A stretch of DNA of 64,000 nt from Mycolicibacterium nivoides. GTDB lineage: Bacteria; Actinomycetota; Actinomycetes; Mycobacteriales; Mycobacteriaceae. The notes under the pieces were generated by a model. That model was not told the DNA's origin and did no database searches. It was given only the letters and a program-made list of their open reading frames with translations. The position numbers and the translations under genes are program-made. This document shows positions 9,194 through 17,727 of this stretch, piece by piece. The DNA is taken from assembly GCF_003855255.1 (NCBI RefSeq), contig NZ_CP034072.1, positions 6,428,753 through 6,492,752 of the forward strand. Reading direction: 5' to 3'. Position 1 is the stretch's first letter, and each line of letters begins with the position of its first letter.

Positions 9194-9673
9194 TCAGTGG
9201 AACGAGAACTGGACGACCGCGTTGTTGCCGCCGCGGCAGGTCACCCAGTCACCCTCTCGGACACACGCCATGGTGTAGGTCTGATGCGTCACCGGACTGA
9301 ACACGTTGATCTGCACTGAATCCCCGGGAACCCTGAAGTACTCCTGGCGGACATTCTGGGCGAACGGACACGAGGTGCTCTGGCTGGCCCAGATGCCGCC
9401 GTTGCATTCCTTCATCTCCTCGCCCACCGGGCCGGCGCCCTGGGTGGTGAGTTCGTCGAGCTTGGCCAGCGTCTCGGCCCCCGCGACGCCGTTGACGAAC
9501 AGCCCGGCCCGCTTCTGGAATTCCCGGATCACAGCTTCGGTCTGCGCGCCGAACTCGCCGTCGACCTGCAGGTGTGAATAGGCCGGGTAGTCCAGGTTCA
9601 GCAGCGCCTGCAGCGTGGCAACATGCTGGCCCTGGCTGCCGTTCTTCAATGTGACTGTCGGATATGGAGGCAT
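9194..9673 (-). CDS. Peptidoglycan-binding domain protein with C-terminal Cys-rich domain
   Basis: A 159-residue protein with one PG_binding_1 domain at about residues 8-70 (GSQGQHVATLQALLN, VDGEFGAQTEAVIREFQ). The C-terminal part carries paired cysteines and the pattern SPVTHQTYTMAC ending GGNNAVVQFSF, seen at the end of several mycobacterial secreted proteins. No signal peptide is visible, which is odd for a wall-binding protein. ATG 9673 is supported by an AGAGGAG ribosome site eight bases upstream. Its upstream region holds an inverted repeat also found before the genes at 16582 and 37057. Confidence 0.8.
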   Translation of the reverse strand: MPPYPTVTLKNGSQGQHVATLQALLNLDYPAYSHLQVDGEFGAQTEAVIREFQKRAGLFVNGVAGAETLAKLDELTTQGAGPVGEEMKECNGGIWASQSTSCPFAQNVRQEYFRVPGDSVQINVFSPVTHQTYTMACVREGDWVTCRGGNNAVVQFSFH

Positions 9674-9750
9674 GACAGCGCTCCTCTCATCTCGGTGGCT
9701 TCGAGCCAACTTCGGATGATCGGAACGTAGCCGCGCACGGCGGCCGTGGG

Positions 9751-9767
9751 CACGCGTAGCCGACTAC
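9751..9767 (-). promoter_or_regulatory. Shared dyad element, copy 1
   Basis: Read on the minus strand this is GTAGTCGGCTACGCGTG, containing the inverted repeat GTAG-N4-CTAC. It ends 77 bases before the start of the peptidoglycan-binding protein gene. A TACGTT hexamer, fitting a TANNNT -10 box, follows 21 bases downstream. An identical 17-mer stands before the DUF2278 gene and a variant before the 107-residue orphan gene. I infer an activator site overlapping the -35 region. Confidence 0.6.
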
Positions 9768-9792
9768 TCGAAACGCGGTGTGGCGCCGCGCG

Positions 9793-11154
9793 CTACGGGC
9801 CGCGCCGGCTGTCGTTGCCGTCCGGTGGCACTTCGGGCGGCGGAGTGAGTGCGTCCCAGGTGGTCCACGTGTAGCGCTGCTCGGGAAGACCGGTCGCTCC
9901 GAGCATGAATGCCCGGTGTGCGCGGCGGGCCCGCGCGATGGTGGCCAGCCAGGTGCTCACGGTGCTGACCCGGTTGCGGATGCCGGTCAGAAACGCGATG
10001 TGCAGGAAACCCCATGCCAGCCATCCGAGAACACCTGAGACCTTGACCGGGCCGATTTGCAGAAGTGCCTGTCCCCGGGCGATATACGCCGCTGAGCCGA
10101 GGTCCCGGTAGCGGAACGGCCGTCGGGGCTTGCCTGCGAGTTCCCGGCGGATACACGAGGCGACATGCAGCCCACCCTGCATCGCGTTCTCGGCCACCCC
10201 GGGCAGGTTCTCGCGGCCGGCCAGGTCTCCGATCACGAAAATCTCGGGATGTCCGGCGACCGAAAGATCGGGCCCGACAGCGATTCTCCCGCTGCGGTCG
10301 GATTCCGCACCCAGCACCGTGGCGATGTGCCGGGCAAAGGGGACGGCCTCCACTCCGGCTGTCCACAGCACGGTTCGTGCCACGTACTGCTCGTCGGGAC
10401 CGCCGGCCTTCGGACTGACGGTCACCCCATCCCGTCCGACATCGGTCACGTGGACACCCATGTGCAGCTCGACGCCCAGCCGCTGTAACGACCGTGTCGC
10501 CTTCTCCCCCAGTTCCGGGCAGAAGGCCTTCAAGACCCGCTCTCCACCGTCGAACAACAGCACCCGGGCTTCTTCGGGCTCGATGCTGTGAAACTCGTGG
10601 GCCAGGGTGCGAGTTGCCATCTCGCGGATCTGCCCGGCCAGCTCGACCCCGGTGGGGCCGCCACCGGCGACGGCGAACGTGAGCCAACCGTCACGCTCGG
10701 GCCCCGGCGGCAACGTCTCCGCGATCTCGAAGGCGGTGAACACCCGCTGCCGGATGTTGGCCGCATCGTCGAGCGTCTTCATCCCCGGGGCCCACTGCGC
10801 GAAGTGCTCGTTGCCGAAGTAGGACTGCTGCATCCCAGCGGCAACCACCAGCACGTCGTAGTCGATGGTGAACGTCGTCTCGTCCGGCCGGCGCGCGGTG
10901 ACCTGACGTAGCTGCGGGTCGATGTCGACCGCCTCGCCGAGCAGCGTGGTGACGTTGCGGTGTCGCTCGAACTCTTCACGAAGCGGGCGGCTGATCTGGC
11001 CGAAGCTCAACGTCCCGGTGGCGCACTGGTAGAGCAGGGGCTGGAACACATGTCCCGCGGCCCGGTCCAGCAGAGTCACATCGACGTCGGTTCCGCCCAA
11101 TCGGCGCGCACAGAACAGACCGCCGAATCCCCCACCGATGATCAACACCCTCAT
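9793..11154 (-). CDS. Type II NADH dehydrogenase-like FAD oxidoreductase
   Basis: A 453-residue protein of the non-proton-pumping NADH:quinone oxidoreductase family. The FAD motif IIGGGFGG lies at residues 5-12, the NADH motif VAGGGPTGVELAG at about 165, and EIFVIGDLA near 310. A C-terminal amphipathic and hydrophobic region with LGWLAWGFLHIAFLTG fits membrane association. Family members pass electrons from NADH to menaquinone. The ATG at 11154 gives MRVLIIGGG; no clear ribosome site precedes it and a GTG five codons upstream is an alternative. It could be the main Ndh or a paralogue. Confidence 0.85.
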   Translation of the reverse strand: MRVLIIGGGFGGLFCARRLGGTDVDVTLLDRAAGHVFQPLLYQCATGTLSFGQISRPLREEFERHRNVTTLLGEAVDIDPQLRQVTARRPDETTFTIDYDVLVVAAGMQQSYFGNEHFAQWAPGMKTLDDAANIRQRVFTAFEIAETLPPGPERDGWLTFAVAGGGPTGVELAGQIREMATRTLAHEFHSIEPEEARVLLFDGGERVLKAFCPELGEKATRSLQRLGVELHMGVHVTDVGRDGVTVSPKAGGPDEQYVARTVLWTAGVEAVPFARHIATVLGAESDRSGRIAVGPDLSVAGHPEIFVIGDLAGRENLPGVAENAMQGGLHVASCIRRELAGKPRRPFRYRDLGSAAYIARGQALLQIGPVKVSGVLGWLAWGFLHIAFLTGIRNRVSTVSTWLATIARARRAHRAFMLGATGLPEQRYTWTTWDALTPPPEVPPDGNDSRRGP

Positions 11155-11179
11155 CCGACTGTTGCCCACAACTAGGAGG

Positions 11180-12349
11180 TTAACCGTCCTCCCTGGCAAC
11201 CCGACCGTGCAAGACAGATGCGCGCAGAGTGAGATGGTTGCGCTCGGCCAGCGATTGCGCCTCGGCCGCCGCCTTCACGTAGAGCCGTGCGGCCGCCGAG
11301 ATGTCGCCCGCACGCTCGTGCAGGTAAGCCGACGCGGCGGTGTGACGCGGCAGTGCCGGGTCGAGTTCGGCGAGCGCTGCCAAACCTGCCTGCGGCCCAT
11401 CGGCCTCACCGACCGCGACGGCGCGGTTGAGTCGCACGATCGGGCTGTCGGTGAGCGCGACGAGTTCGTCGTACCACTCGACGATCTGCACCCAGTCGGT
11501 CTCCTCGGCCGACTGGGCGTCGGCGTGCAGCGCCGCCACCGCCGCCTGTGCCTGGTATTCGCCGAGCCGGTCACGAGCCAGCGCGGCTTGCAGTACGTAC
11601 ACGCCCTCGGCGATGAGATCGCGCCGCCACAGCGTGCGGTCCTGCTCCGCCAGGGGAATCAGGGTCCCGTCGGCACGGGTACGCGCCCGACGCCTGGCAT
11701 GGTGCAGCAGGAACAGCGCGAGCAGGCCACCGACTTCCGGATCGTCGGTGGTCCTGGCCAATTGGCGGGCCAGCCTGATCGCCTCGGCGGCCAGGTCGAC
11801 ATCGCCGCTGTAGCCCTCGTTGAACACCAGGTACAGCACGCGCAGCACAGTGCCCAAGTCCCCGGGACGGTCCAGCCGCACCTCCGCCACAGTGCGTTTG
11901 GCGCGGCTGATCCGTTGCGCCATCGTCGATTCCGGCACCAGATAGGCCTGCGCGATCTGGCGCGTGGTCAGGCCGCCGACCGCGCGCAGCGTCAGCGCGA
12001 CCGCGGACGACGAGGTCAGACTCGGGTGCGCGCACAGGAAGTAGAGCTGCAATGTGTCGTCGGCTGCCGGCGCGGGTCCGGCGGCCGGTTCGGTCGAGAC
12101 CCGGACCTCACGGCTGCGCCGCGCCACGTCGGAGCGGGTGACGTCGAGGAAACGCCGCCACGCCGTGGTGATCAGCCAGCCCTTCGGGTCGTCGGGTTGG
12201 CGGCTCGGCCAGGTTTCCCAGGCCCGGACCAAAGCTTCCTGCACGGCGTCCTCTGCGGTCACGAAGTCGGCCCCGCGGTGGACGAGGGCAGCCAGGACAC
12301 CGGGAATCAGATCCCGAAGCTGCTGCTCGTCCACCGCACCGGGGGCCAT
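11180..12349 (-). CDS. ECF42-type RNA polymerase sigma factor
   Basis: A 389-residue extracytoplasmic-function sigma factor. Sigma region 2 lies near the N-terminus (FVTAEDAVQEALVRAWETWP), region 4 at about 110-165 (LTTRQIAQAYLVPESTMAQRI). A long C-terminal helical extension of about 200 residues follows (VLYLVFNEGYSG onward). That extension plus a neighbouring DGPF protein is the defining combination of the ECF42 group. There is no anti-sigma gene nearby, and in this group the extension is thought to regulate activity. The start codon directly follows the stop of the DGPF gene, so the two are co-transcribed. Confidence 0.9.
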   Translation of the reverse strand: MAPGAVDEQQLRDLIPGVLAALVHRGADFVTAEDAVQEALVRAWETWPSRQPDDPKGWLITTAWRRFLDVTRSDVARRSREVRVSTEPAAGPAPAADDTLQLYFLCAHPSLTSSSAVALTLRAVGGLTTRQIAQAYLVPESTMAQRISRAKRTVAEVRLDRPGDLGTVLRVLYLVFNEGYSGDVDLAAEAIRLARQLARTTDDPEVGGLLALFLLHHARRRARTRADGTLIPLAEQDRTLWRRDLIAEGVYVLQAALARDRLGEYQAQAAVAALHADAQSAEETDWVQIVEWYDELVALTDSPIVRLNRAVAVGEADGPQAGLAALAELDPALPRHTAASAYLHERAGDISAAARLYVKAAAEAQSLAERNHLTLRASVLHGRVAREDG

Positions 12350-12757
12350 CTACTCGGTGACGGTCGGCGCGGCCGTCAAGAACGGGCGCACCTCGAGCCA
12401 CTCGTGGATCGGCTTGCCGCCCGCGCCGGGTGCCGCCGACAGTTCTCCGGCCAACGCGACGGCGCGCTCGTAGGAGTCGACGTCGACAATCATCCAGCCC
12501 GCGATCAGATCCTTGGTCTCGGCGAACGGGCCGTCGGTCACGGGTGGCCTGCCCTCGCCGTCGTAGCGGACCCAGGCGCCCTCCGGGGCGAGGGCCTGGC
12601 TGTTGACGTACTCACCGGTGTCCTTCAGCCGGTCCGCGAAGTCGTTCATGTACTGGATGTGGGCCTGGATCTCGTCTGGTGTCCACTGGTCCATCGGGAT
12701 GTCGTTGACGGACGCGGGCGCGCCTCGGTAGTGCTTGAGAAACAGGTACTTGGCCAT
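12350..12757 (-). CDS. YciI-like DGPF-domain protein, partner of ECF42 sigma factor
   Basis: A 135-residue cytosolic protein with the YCII/DGPF fold. The motif TDGPFAETKD is at about residues 74-83, and a ferredoxin-like start (MAKYLFLKHYRG) and GGWM-like strand (IAGWMIVDVDS) are present. These proteins are the regular genomic partners of ECF42 sigma factors, though their biochemical role is not settled. ATG 12757 has a GAAGGGAG ribosome site eight bases upstream. It is the first gene of the two-gene operon and is preceded by a promoter-like sequence matching ECF42 targets. Confidence 0.9.
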   Translation of the reverse strand: MAKYLFLKHYRGAPASVNDIPMDQWTPDEIQAHIQYMNDFADRLKDTGEYVNSQALAPEGAWVRYDGEGRPPVTDGPFAETKDLIAGWMIVDVDSYERAVALAGELSAAPGAGGKPIHEWLEVRPFLTAAPTVTE

Positions 12758-12805
12758 GTGGTTCTCCCTTCAGGTTCGCGACCCTAGTTGGTCGCTCACA
12801 TCTGG

Positions 12806-12832
12806 GACGGAGCCATCGCGGCGTTCTCGACA
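12806..12832 (-). promoter_or_regulatory. Predicted ECF42 autoregulated promoter
   Basis: On the minus strand TGTCGA (12832-12827) is followed after 17 bases by CGTC (12809-12806). The start codon of the DGPF gene lies about 48 bases further on. TGTCGA at -35 and CGTC-like at -10 are the recognition elements reported for ECF42 sigma factors, and the operon encodes such a factor, so self-activation is the simplest reading. Confidence 0.65.
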
Positions 12833-12990
12833 TCGAAGACCGAAATATTTCTGTTCTCGGTGTCAGGCCATGTCGCGCTGGTTCAGGATGACGTATGACC
12901 CCGTCGCCGACCTCAAGTGCACACTCAATCACTTCGTTTGGCTAAGCTTCGGGTATCCAAGTTCAGAGTCAAGCACCGAGGTGGACATTC

Positions 12991-13227
12991 ATGTTCGGAA
13001 GCAAGGCAACCCTGGCCACCATCGCGGCCACCGGCCTGATCGGGGCCGCCCTCGGCCTCGGCACCGCCATCGCGGGCGCGGAACCGGATCCGAGCCTCCC
13101 GCCGCCGCCGAACGCGCCGAAGAAGCCGGCTGAGACGTGGCAGGGCAAGCCGATGGTCTGGTGGAACCTGCCTGCCGGCGGCCACTGGGGCGTCTGGGTC
13201 AACGGCGACTTCCTCCCGTTCACCTGA
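12991..13227 (+). CDS. Small secreted protein, WxxWVNGxFxPF C-terminus
   Basis: A 78-residue protein with an N-terminal signal peptide (hydrophobic core LATIAATGLIGAALGLG, cleavage near AIAGAEP). A short proline-rich linker follows, then a tryptophan-rich tail (MVWWNLPAGGHWGVWVNG). The ATG is preceded by GAGGTGG. No cysteine and no known domain are visible. It is probably exported; its function is unknown. It stands alone between the ECF42 operon promoter and the SMP-30 gene. Confidence 0.75.
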   Translation: MFGSKATLATIAATGLIGAALGLGTAIAGAEPDPSLPPPPNAPKKPAETWQGKPMVWWNLPAGGHWGVWVNGDFLPFT

Positions 13228-13253
13228 TTGGTTGAACCGGACCTGAGGGCCCG

Positions 13254-14102
13254 TTGACATCCGTTGAGGCCCTCGCCGCAGTCCCGTTCGTCGACGGGAT
13301 CGTCTACGGCGAGGGGCCTCGCTGGCACGGTGACCGCTTGTGGTTCACCGACGGCCTGGCCGGCCGGGTGTACTCGGCCGGCGCGGCCGGTGACCTCGCA
13401 GTCGAGGTCGAACTCGCCCGCGCGTCCGGACTCGGGTGGCTACCCGACGGAACCCTCGTGGTGTCGACGCTGTTCGCAGCGCAGCTGCACCACGCCGACG
13501 CACGCGGAAACGTGACCGCCACCTACGACGTCAGCGATATCGCGTGGTCCACCAACGATCTGCTGGTCGCGCCGGACGGCCGCACGTACGTCGACCTCTA
13601 CATCGCCGACGGCGGCGGCCTGACCGGCGGGATCGGCCTGGTCGCCCCCGACGGCACGGTGCGGGTCGTCGCGGCCGGGTTGTCGATGCCCAACGGCCTG
13701 GCGTTCCTGCCCGATGAATCGACCCTGGTGGTCAGCGAGACACACGGCTCGCGGCTGCTGGCGTTCACCGCCGGCTCCGACGGCGGCCTCAGTTCGCCGA
13801 CCGTGTTCGCCGACCTCGGTCCTGACCGGCACCCCGACGGGTTGTGCGTCGACACCGCGGGAGGGGTCTGGGTCGGTTGCTATGACACCGGCGAGTTCCT
13901 GCGTGTGATCGCCGGCGGCGAGATCACCCACCGCATCGAGATCGACCGCGGATGGGCGGTTGCGCCGGCGCTGGGCGGCCACGACGGGCGAACGCTGTAT
14001 CTCGTGGTCGACGACACCACGCACGAAGGGCTTCTGGCCGGCTCCTCGACGGGCCGGATCCTGCAGGCGCGGGTCGACATTCCCGGCGTGGGATCACCCT
14101 GA
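13254..14102 (+). CDS. SMP-30/gluconolactonase/LRE family protein
   Basis: A 282-residue six-bladed beta-propeller protein. It has the opening GEGPRW with the metal-binding Glu, a central DLLVAPDGRTYVDLY strand, MPNGLAFLPDE with the conserved Asn, and HPDGLCVDTAGGVWVG with the metal-binding Asp region. Family members are metal-dependent lactonases or esterases acting on sugar lactones or related substrates. The start is TTG 13254, after a GAGGG stretch; no ATG or GTG fits as well. The substrate cannot be assigned. Confidence 0.85.
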   Translation: MTSVEALAAVPFVDGIVYGEGPRWHGDRLWFTDGLAGRVYSAGAAGDLAVEVELARASGLGWLPDGTLVVSTLFAAQLHHADARGNVTATYDVSDIAWSTNDLLVAPDGRTYVDLYIADGGGLTGGIGLVAPDGTVRVVAAGLSMPNGLAFLPDESTLVVSETHGSRLLAFTAGSDGGLSSPTVFADLGPDRHPDGLCVDTAGGVWVGCYDTGEFLRVIAGGEITHRIEIDRGWAVAPALGGHDGRTLYLVVDDTTHEGLLAGSSTGRILQARVDIPGVGSP

Positions 14103-14110
14103 TCCCTTGA

Positions 14111-15670
14111 TCAACTGCCGGGCTCGCCGCTCTCGTCGTCCTCTGGATCTTCGGCCGGAGCCGCTTCCAGCGGGACGCTTTCCGCGCGTGGCGGGTTGAC
14201 GGCCGAGGTGTTGTCGGCCGGTTGCAGCCGGACCACCTGCCCCACTGCCCGGCGCAGTCCCGGCGGTCCTTCTTTGCGGAAGAACTCACCGATGCGTCCC
14301 GCGCGGTACCGCAGTGGTGAGCCGAGCAGCTCACCCATCACCACGCCGCTGCCGAGTGCCAACGCCGTCGCTGCCGCGGTCAGCAGGTGCGCGAGCCCCT
14401 CACCGAAGTTCTCGTCCACGGCGAAGGCGAACACCGCCCAGAACACCGCCAGGCCGGGCAGCATCGGCATGATGCCTGCGGTCGCTGTCACCAGCGCCGG
14501 AGACTGCCGGCGAATGGAGATCAACGTGGCCAGGAAACCGACACCGACCGCCGCGATCCCGGTGGCCGCCCACTGGCCGAACCCGGCTGTCCCCAGCCCG
14601 ATCAATGTCAGCTCGGCCAGCCCGGCCGCCAGCCCGGCAGTGGGCAACGAACGCAACGGCGCGTAGCTGGCCATGGTCAGGCAGATCCCGGCCAGCGCGG
14701 CACCCAGCACCGCCAGGACTATCGGCAGAGGTCCTCTCGGGGTGATGAATGTGCCTGCCGTGTTGACATGCAGCTCGATCTGAACCCCGAGCAACGTGGC
14801 GGCCTGCAGTGCGCCGGTGATGCCCACGACGATTCCCGCGGTGAGAAAGACCGCGTCGCCGAGCCGCGCGACCGCGGTGACCATGTAACCGGTCAGCGCG
14901 TCCTGGACGGCACCGACCAGGGTCATGCCGGACAACAACAGCACGATCCCGGTAGCGACCAGCGCACTGAGACCCTGACCGGTGTAGCGGTAGGCGGCCA
15001 GGGCGATCAATGTCGCGATCGCCGCCCCGACCGCATGCTGGAAGAAGAACGGCGTCCCGATTCGGTTGAGCAGCCGGCCGACCCGGTCGATCAGCGCGGC
15101 GGTGAGGCTGGCCAGCAGACAGGTCAGCCAGTTGCCGCCAAGCAGCATCGCGATGCCCAGCGCGAAACCCGCCCACCCGGCGGTCGCGAGCCAGCGCGGG
15201 AACGGATGCGGGCTCTCGGTCAGCTCGTCCATGGCCTCGTGCGCCTCGTCCACGGTGATACCGCCGGAGGTGATGCGCCGGACCAATCGATCGAGCTGGG
15301 CGAGCCGGGTGTAATCCGTCGACCTGGTCCGCACCGCCCGCATGATCGTGACCGGCGGGCTGTCCGCGGTGGGTAGCGCCGACACGATGATCGTCGCGAC
15401 GGTGATGTCGACGACGCAGTCGGTGAGCCGGTAGGCCTGTGCGACGTCCTGCGTGGTGGCCACGACATCGGCGGTACCCGAGCCCGACGACAGCATGACC
15501 TCGGCGAGCCGGATGGTCAGGTCGAGCACCTTGCGGGTGTGTACGTCACCCATCCCCGCCGACGCGCGACTGCGTCGCCCGGCGACCGGTGCCGGGTCGC
15601 GGCGCCCTCGCAGGGCCATGCGCAGCCCGCCGCGCAAGCGGTCCCTGCCGTTCAGACCTTCCTCAGCCAT
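14111..15670 (-). CDS. Threonine/serine exporter family membrane protein (ThrE-like)
   Basis: A 519-residue inner-membrane protein. The N-terminal cytosolic ThrE domain (about 40-150: TIRLAEVMLSSGSGTADVVA, DCVVDITVATI) precedes about ten membrane helices arranged as a long DUF1212 half and a shorter DUF3815-like half. An acidic, disordered tail ends the protein. Members such as corynebacterial ThrE export threonine and serine. The length and arrangement match a single-chain exporter. It is convergent with the SMP-30 gene, eight bases away. Confidence 0.88.
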   Translation of the reverse strand: MAEEGLNGRDRLRGGLRMALRGRRDPAPVAGRRSRASAGMGDVHTRKVLDLTIRLAEVMLSSGSGTADVVATTQDVAQAYRLTDCVVDITVATIIVSALPTADSPPVTIMRAVRTRSTDYTRLAQLDRLVRRITSGGITVDEAHEAMDELTESPHPFPRWLATAGWAGFALGIAMLLGGNWLTCLLASLTAALIDRVGRLLNRIGTPFFFQHAVGAAIATLIALAAYRYTGQGLSALVATGIVLLLSGMTLVGAVQDALTGYMVTAVARLGDAVFLTAGIVVGITGALQAATLLGVQIELHVNTAGTFITPRGPLPIVLAVLGAALAGICLTMASYAPLRSLPTAGLAAGLAELTLIGLGTAGFGQWAATGIAAVGVGFLATLISIRRQSPALVTATAGIMPMLPGLAVFWAVFAFAVDENFGEGLAHLLTAAATALALGSGVVMGELLGSPLRYRAGRIGEFFRKEGPPGLRRAVGQVVRLQPADNTSAVNPPRAESVPLEAAPAEDPEDDESGEPGS

Positions 15671-15734
15671 CGTTGAAAAGCGTACTGATGAACGGTCGGG
15701 TGCTGGTGGAACCGCGCCCCGGCAGGCGGTGTCG

Positions 15735-16394
15735 TCAGCGAGCGCGGTCGGCGGCCCGGATCACATCCGAGCCGACAAAGGTGAAGATCTGCTCCCCCGG
15801 TACCAACGGTTCCGGGTGTGCGGTGAAGCGATGAGCTCCGACGCCGTAACTCACATCCGGTGGCGACACCCAGACCAAGTCGAACCCGCGGTCGTCAAAC
15901 CAGTTGAGTATCAAGGGAACCCGGTCGGGGACGGTGCGCCCGCGGGTCCACAGCACAGTTCCGCCGGTCTTGGTCAGCTGCGGGAGGAAGCCGATGGCCC
16001 GCTCGATGTCCTCATCGGTGATGTTGCCGAAGATTCCGCAGGCCACCACGATGTCGGCGGGCACCAGGTCCGCGTAGTGGTCGATGAGCGAGGCGTCACC
16101 GGTCACCACCTCGACACCGGTCAACCGGTGCCTGTTCACCGTTTCGGCGGCGACCGCGGCGTTGCGCGGATCCAACTCGACCAGGCGCGCCCGGACGTCG
16201 TCGCGCCGCGGATGCTCGGCCAGTACCTCGAGCAGGTCCCGGCCTTGGCCGGCGCACAGGCTGACGATCCGCAGCGGACCGGCCGGCGCATCGTCCAGCG
16301 CTTGTTTGATCAGGGTCTGCACGGCGCGAAGCCGGTGCGCCAGCGCCGAATCGGGTCGGTCGTAGTCTTCATGCCAGCTGTGCCAGTCCACCAC
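15735..16394 (-). CDS. Class I SAM-dependent methyltransferase family protein
   Basis: A 219-residue protein with motif I as IVSLCAGQGRDLLEVL (about residues 43-58), an acidic end of strand two (ARLVELDPRN) and DIVVACGIFGNI as motif IV. The CAGQGRD version of motif I is typical of a small actinobacterial methyltransferase group of unknown substrate. The N-terminus WHSWHEDYDRPDS is family specific. It is separated from the exporter gene by 64 bases and transcribed in the same direction. Confidence 0.82.
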   Translation of the reverse strand: MVDWHSWHEDYDRPDSALAHRLRAVQTLIKQALDDAPAGPLRIVSLCAGQGRDLLEVLAEHPRRDDVRARLVELDPRNAAVAAETVNRHRLTGVEVVTGDASLIDHYADLVPADIVVACGIFGNITDEDIERAIGFLPQLTKTGGTVLWTRGRTVPDRVPLILNWFDDRGFDLVWVSPPDVSYGVGAHRFTAHPEPLVPGEQIFTFVGSDVIRAADRAR

Positions 16395-16523
16395 GCAAGA
16401 AACCCTATGGGCCGAGCACCGTGGGCCGTGGCCGAGCGGGCCGGTCCGGGCCTACCGCACTTGACCGTGCGCGATCCCGGACACTGCGTGAATTCATTTG
16501 GCACAGAGCGCTGTTCGATCCTT

Positions 16524-16551
16524 CCCGCCGCGCCGATCGGGACGCGGCGGG
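16524..16551 (-). terminator. Hairpin after the DUF2278 gene
   Basis: A nine-base-pair perfect stem (CCCGCCGCG with CGCGGCGGG) encloses a ten-base loop, 30 bases beyond the stop of the minus-strand DUF2278 gene. No U-tract follows in that direction, which is usual for mycobacterial terminators. Probable but not certain transcription end. Confidence 0.5.
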
Positions 16552-16581
16552 GGTTAATCGCTGCGTGATGAATATTGGCCA

Positions 16582-17610
16582 CTACCGCTGGAATCGCACA
16601 TAGCGCTCCACGACGCCCGCCTCGGTCTGCGAATACGTGACGCTGTCCACCTGGGTGCCGTGATCGTCGACCAGCAGCAGGTTCCCGCCCGAATTGCCCA
16701 GCTGCGCACCTGATCCGTCGAGCACGATGACCGCCGACGCACCGCCGGCCAGGTCGGCGTCCAGCTTGCTCTCCCTGCCGTTGCGGTCGACCAGCCGCCA
16801 GCCGTGCAATGACAGCGGCGTGGTCGCGTAATTGCCGACCACCACGGCTTCGCGTCCGGGATCCGGGCCGGCCGGATTGATCAGCGCCCGCTCCAGATAT
16901 GCCAGGCCGGGCGTCGCCTGGCCAACGGGTCCGGGCCCGATCAACCGGGACAGCGGTTGCGCACCGGGCGCCGCGTCGCCCTGCGCGTCGGTCGGCACCC
17001 GCTGGGTCTGGAACGCCAGCAGAATACCGACGACCCGATCGGGGAAGGCCAGCAGAAGTCCGCCGTCGTGGAACGCGCCGTTGTCGCCGCTGTGGGCACC
17101 GACGTTGCCCTGGTTCATGTGGATGTCGTGGACGCCGTGCAGACCGTCGGTGTTACCGAAGTCGGCATCGATCGGTTTGTGCAGGTTGCGGTCGAACTTC
17201 GCCCCGAAGGCGTAGAGCTCGCCGCCCGCGGCCTGACATTGGGTCAGGTACAGGCTCAGAAGATCCTGCAGGTCATCGGCGTTCGCATTGCCGCTGGGCG
17301 GAAGCGCCCGGCCGAGCGTGAAATCGAACATCGGTGCCTTGACGTAGTCCAACGATGCCGCCGAAGTGCCCTGGGTGAAGGAAAAGCCCGACGCCACGGC
17401 GGCCAGTCCGTTGACGATGGGGTGCCCGACCAGCGGATCCACCACCCAGAAGACGACCTCGCTGCCGTCGTTGGACTCGACGTTGACCGCAACCCGCCAC
17501 GGTTGTCCGGAGTCGTCGACCGCGCGGATCTGCAGGTGGGGACTGGATTGCCCGTCCTCTCGCACGAACCGGTCCGGTCGTGCGCGCAGGACGCCGTAAC
17601 TGATCGCCAT
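16582..17610 (-). CDS. DUF2278 family protein with C-terminal lamin-tail-like domain
   Basis: A 342-residue soluble protein. Residues 1 to about 220 match the DUF2278 (YukJ) family, beginning ISYGVLRARPDRF and containing GLHGVHDIHMNQGN and NGAFHDGGLLLAF. From about 260 a beta-sandwich resembling a lamin-tail domain follows (NYATTPLSLHGWRLVDRNG, SGGNLLLVDDHG). No signal peptide is present. The start at ATG 17610 has a GGAGGAG ribosome site. The function of the family is unknown. Its promoter region carries the same 17-base dyad element as the peptidoglycan-binding protein gene. Confidence 0.8.
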   Translation of the reverse strand: MAISYGVLRARPDRFVREDGQSSPHLQIRAVDDSGQPWRVAVNVESNDGSEVVFWVVDPLVGHPIVNGLAAVASGFSFTQGTSAASLDYVKAPMFDFTLGRALPPSGNANADDLQDLLSLYLTQCQAAGGELYAFGAKFDRNLHKPIDADFGNTDGLHGVHDIHMNQGNVGAHSGDNGAFHDGGLLLAFPDRVVGILLAFQTQRVPTDAQGDAAPGAQPLSRLIGPGPVGQATPGLAYLERALINPAGPDPGREAVVVGNYATTPLSLHGWRLVDRNGRESKLDADLAGGASAVIVLDGSGAQLGNSGGNLLLVDDHGTQVDSVTYSQTEAGVVERYVRFQR

Positions 17611-17693
17611 GATCGACTCCTCCGTTCCGATGCGGACACAAGGGCTTTCACGTGTCCGCACTCGCAGAACGTATCGGCCCGGCGCGACCCGGA

Positions 17694-17710
17694 CACGCGT
17701 AGCCGACTAC
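17694..17710 (-). promoter_or_regulatory. Shared dyad element, copy 2
   Basis: Minus-strand GTAGTCGGCTACGCGTG, identical over all 17 bases to the copy at 9751. It ends 83 bases before the DUF2278 start codon and is followed after 20 bases by TACGTT, a TANNNT-type -10 candidate. Confidence 0.6.
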
Positions 17711-17727
17711 GCGATTCGGCGGCGGGC

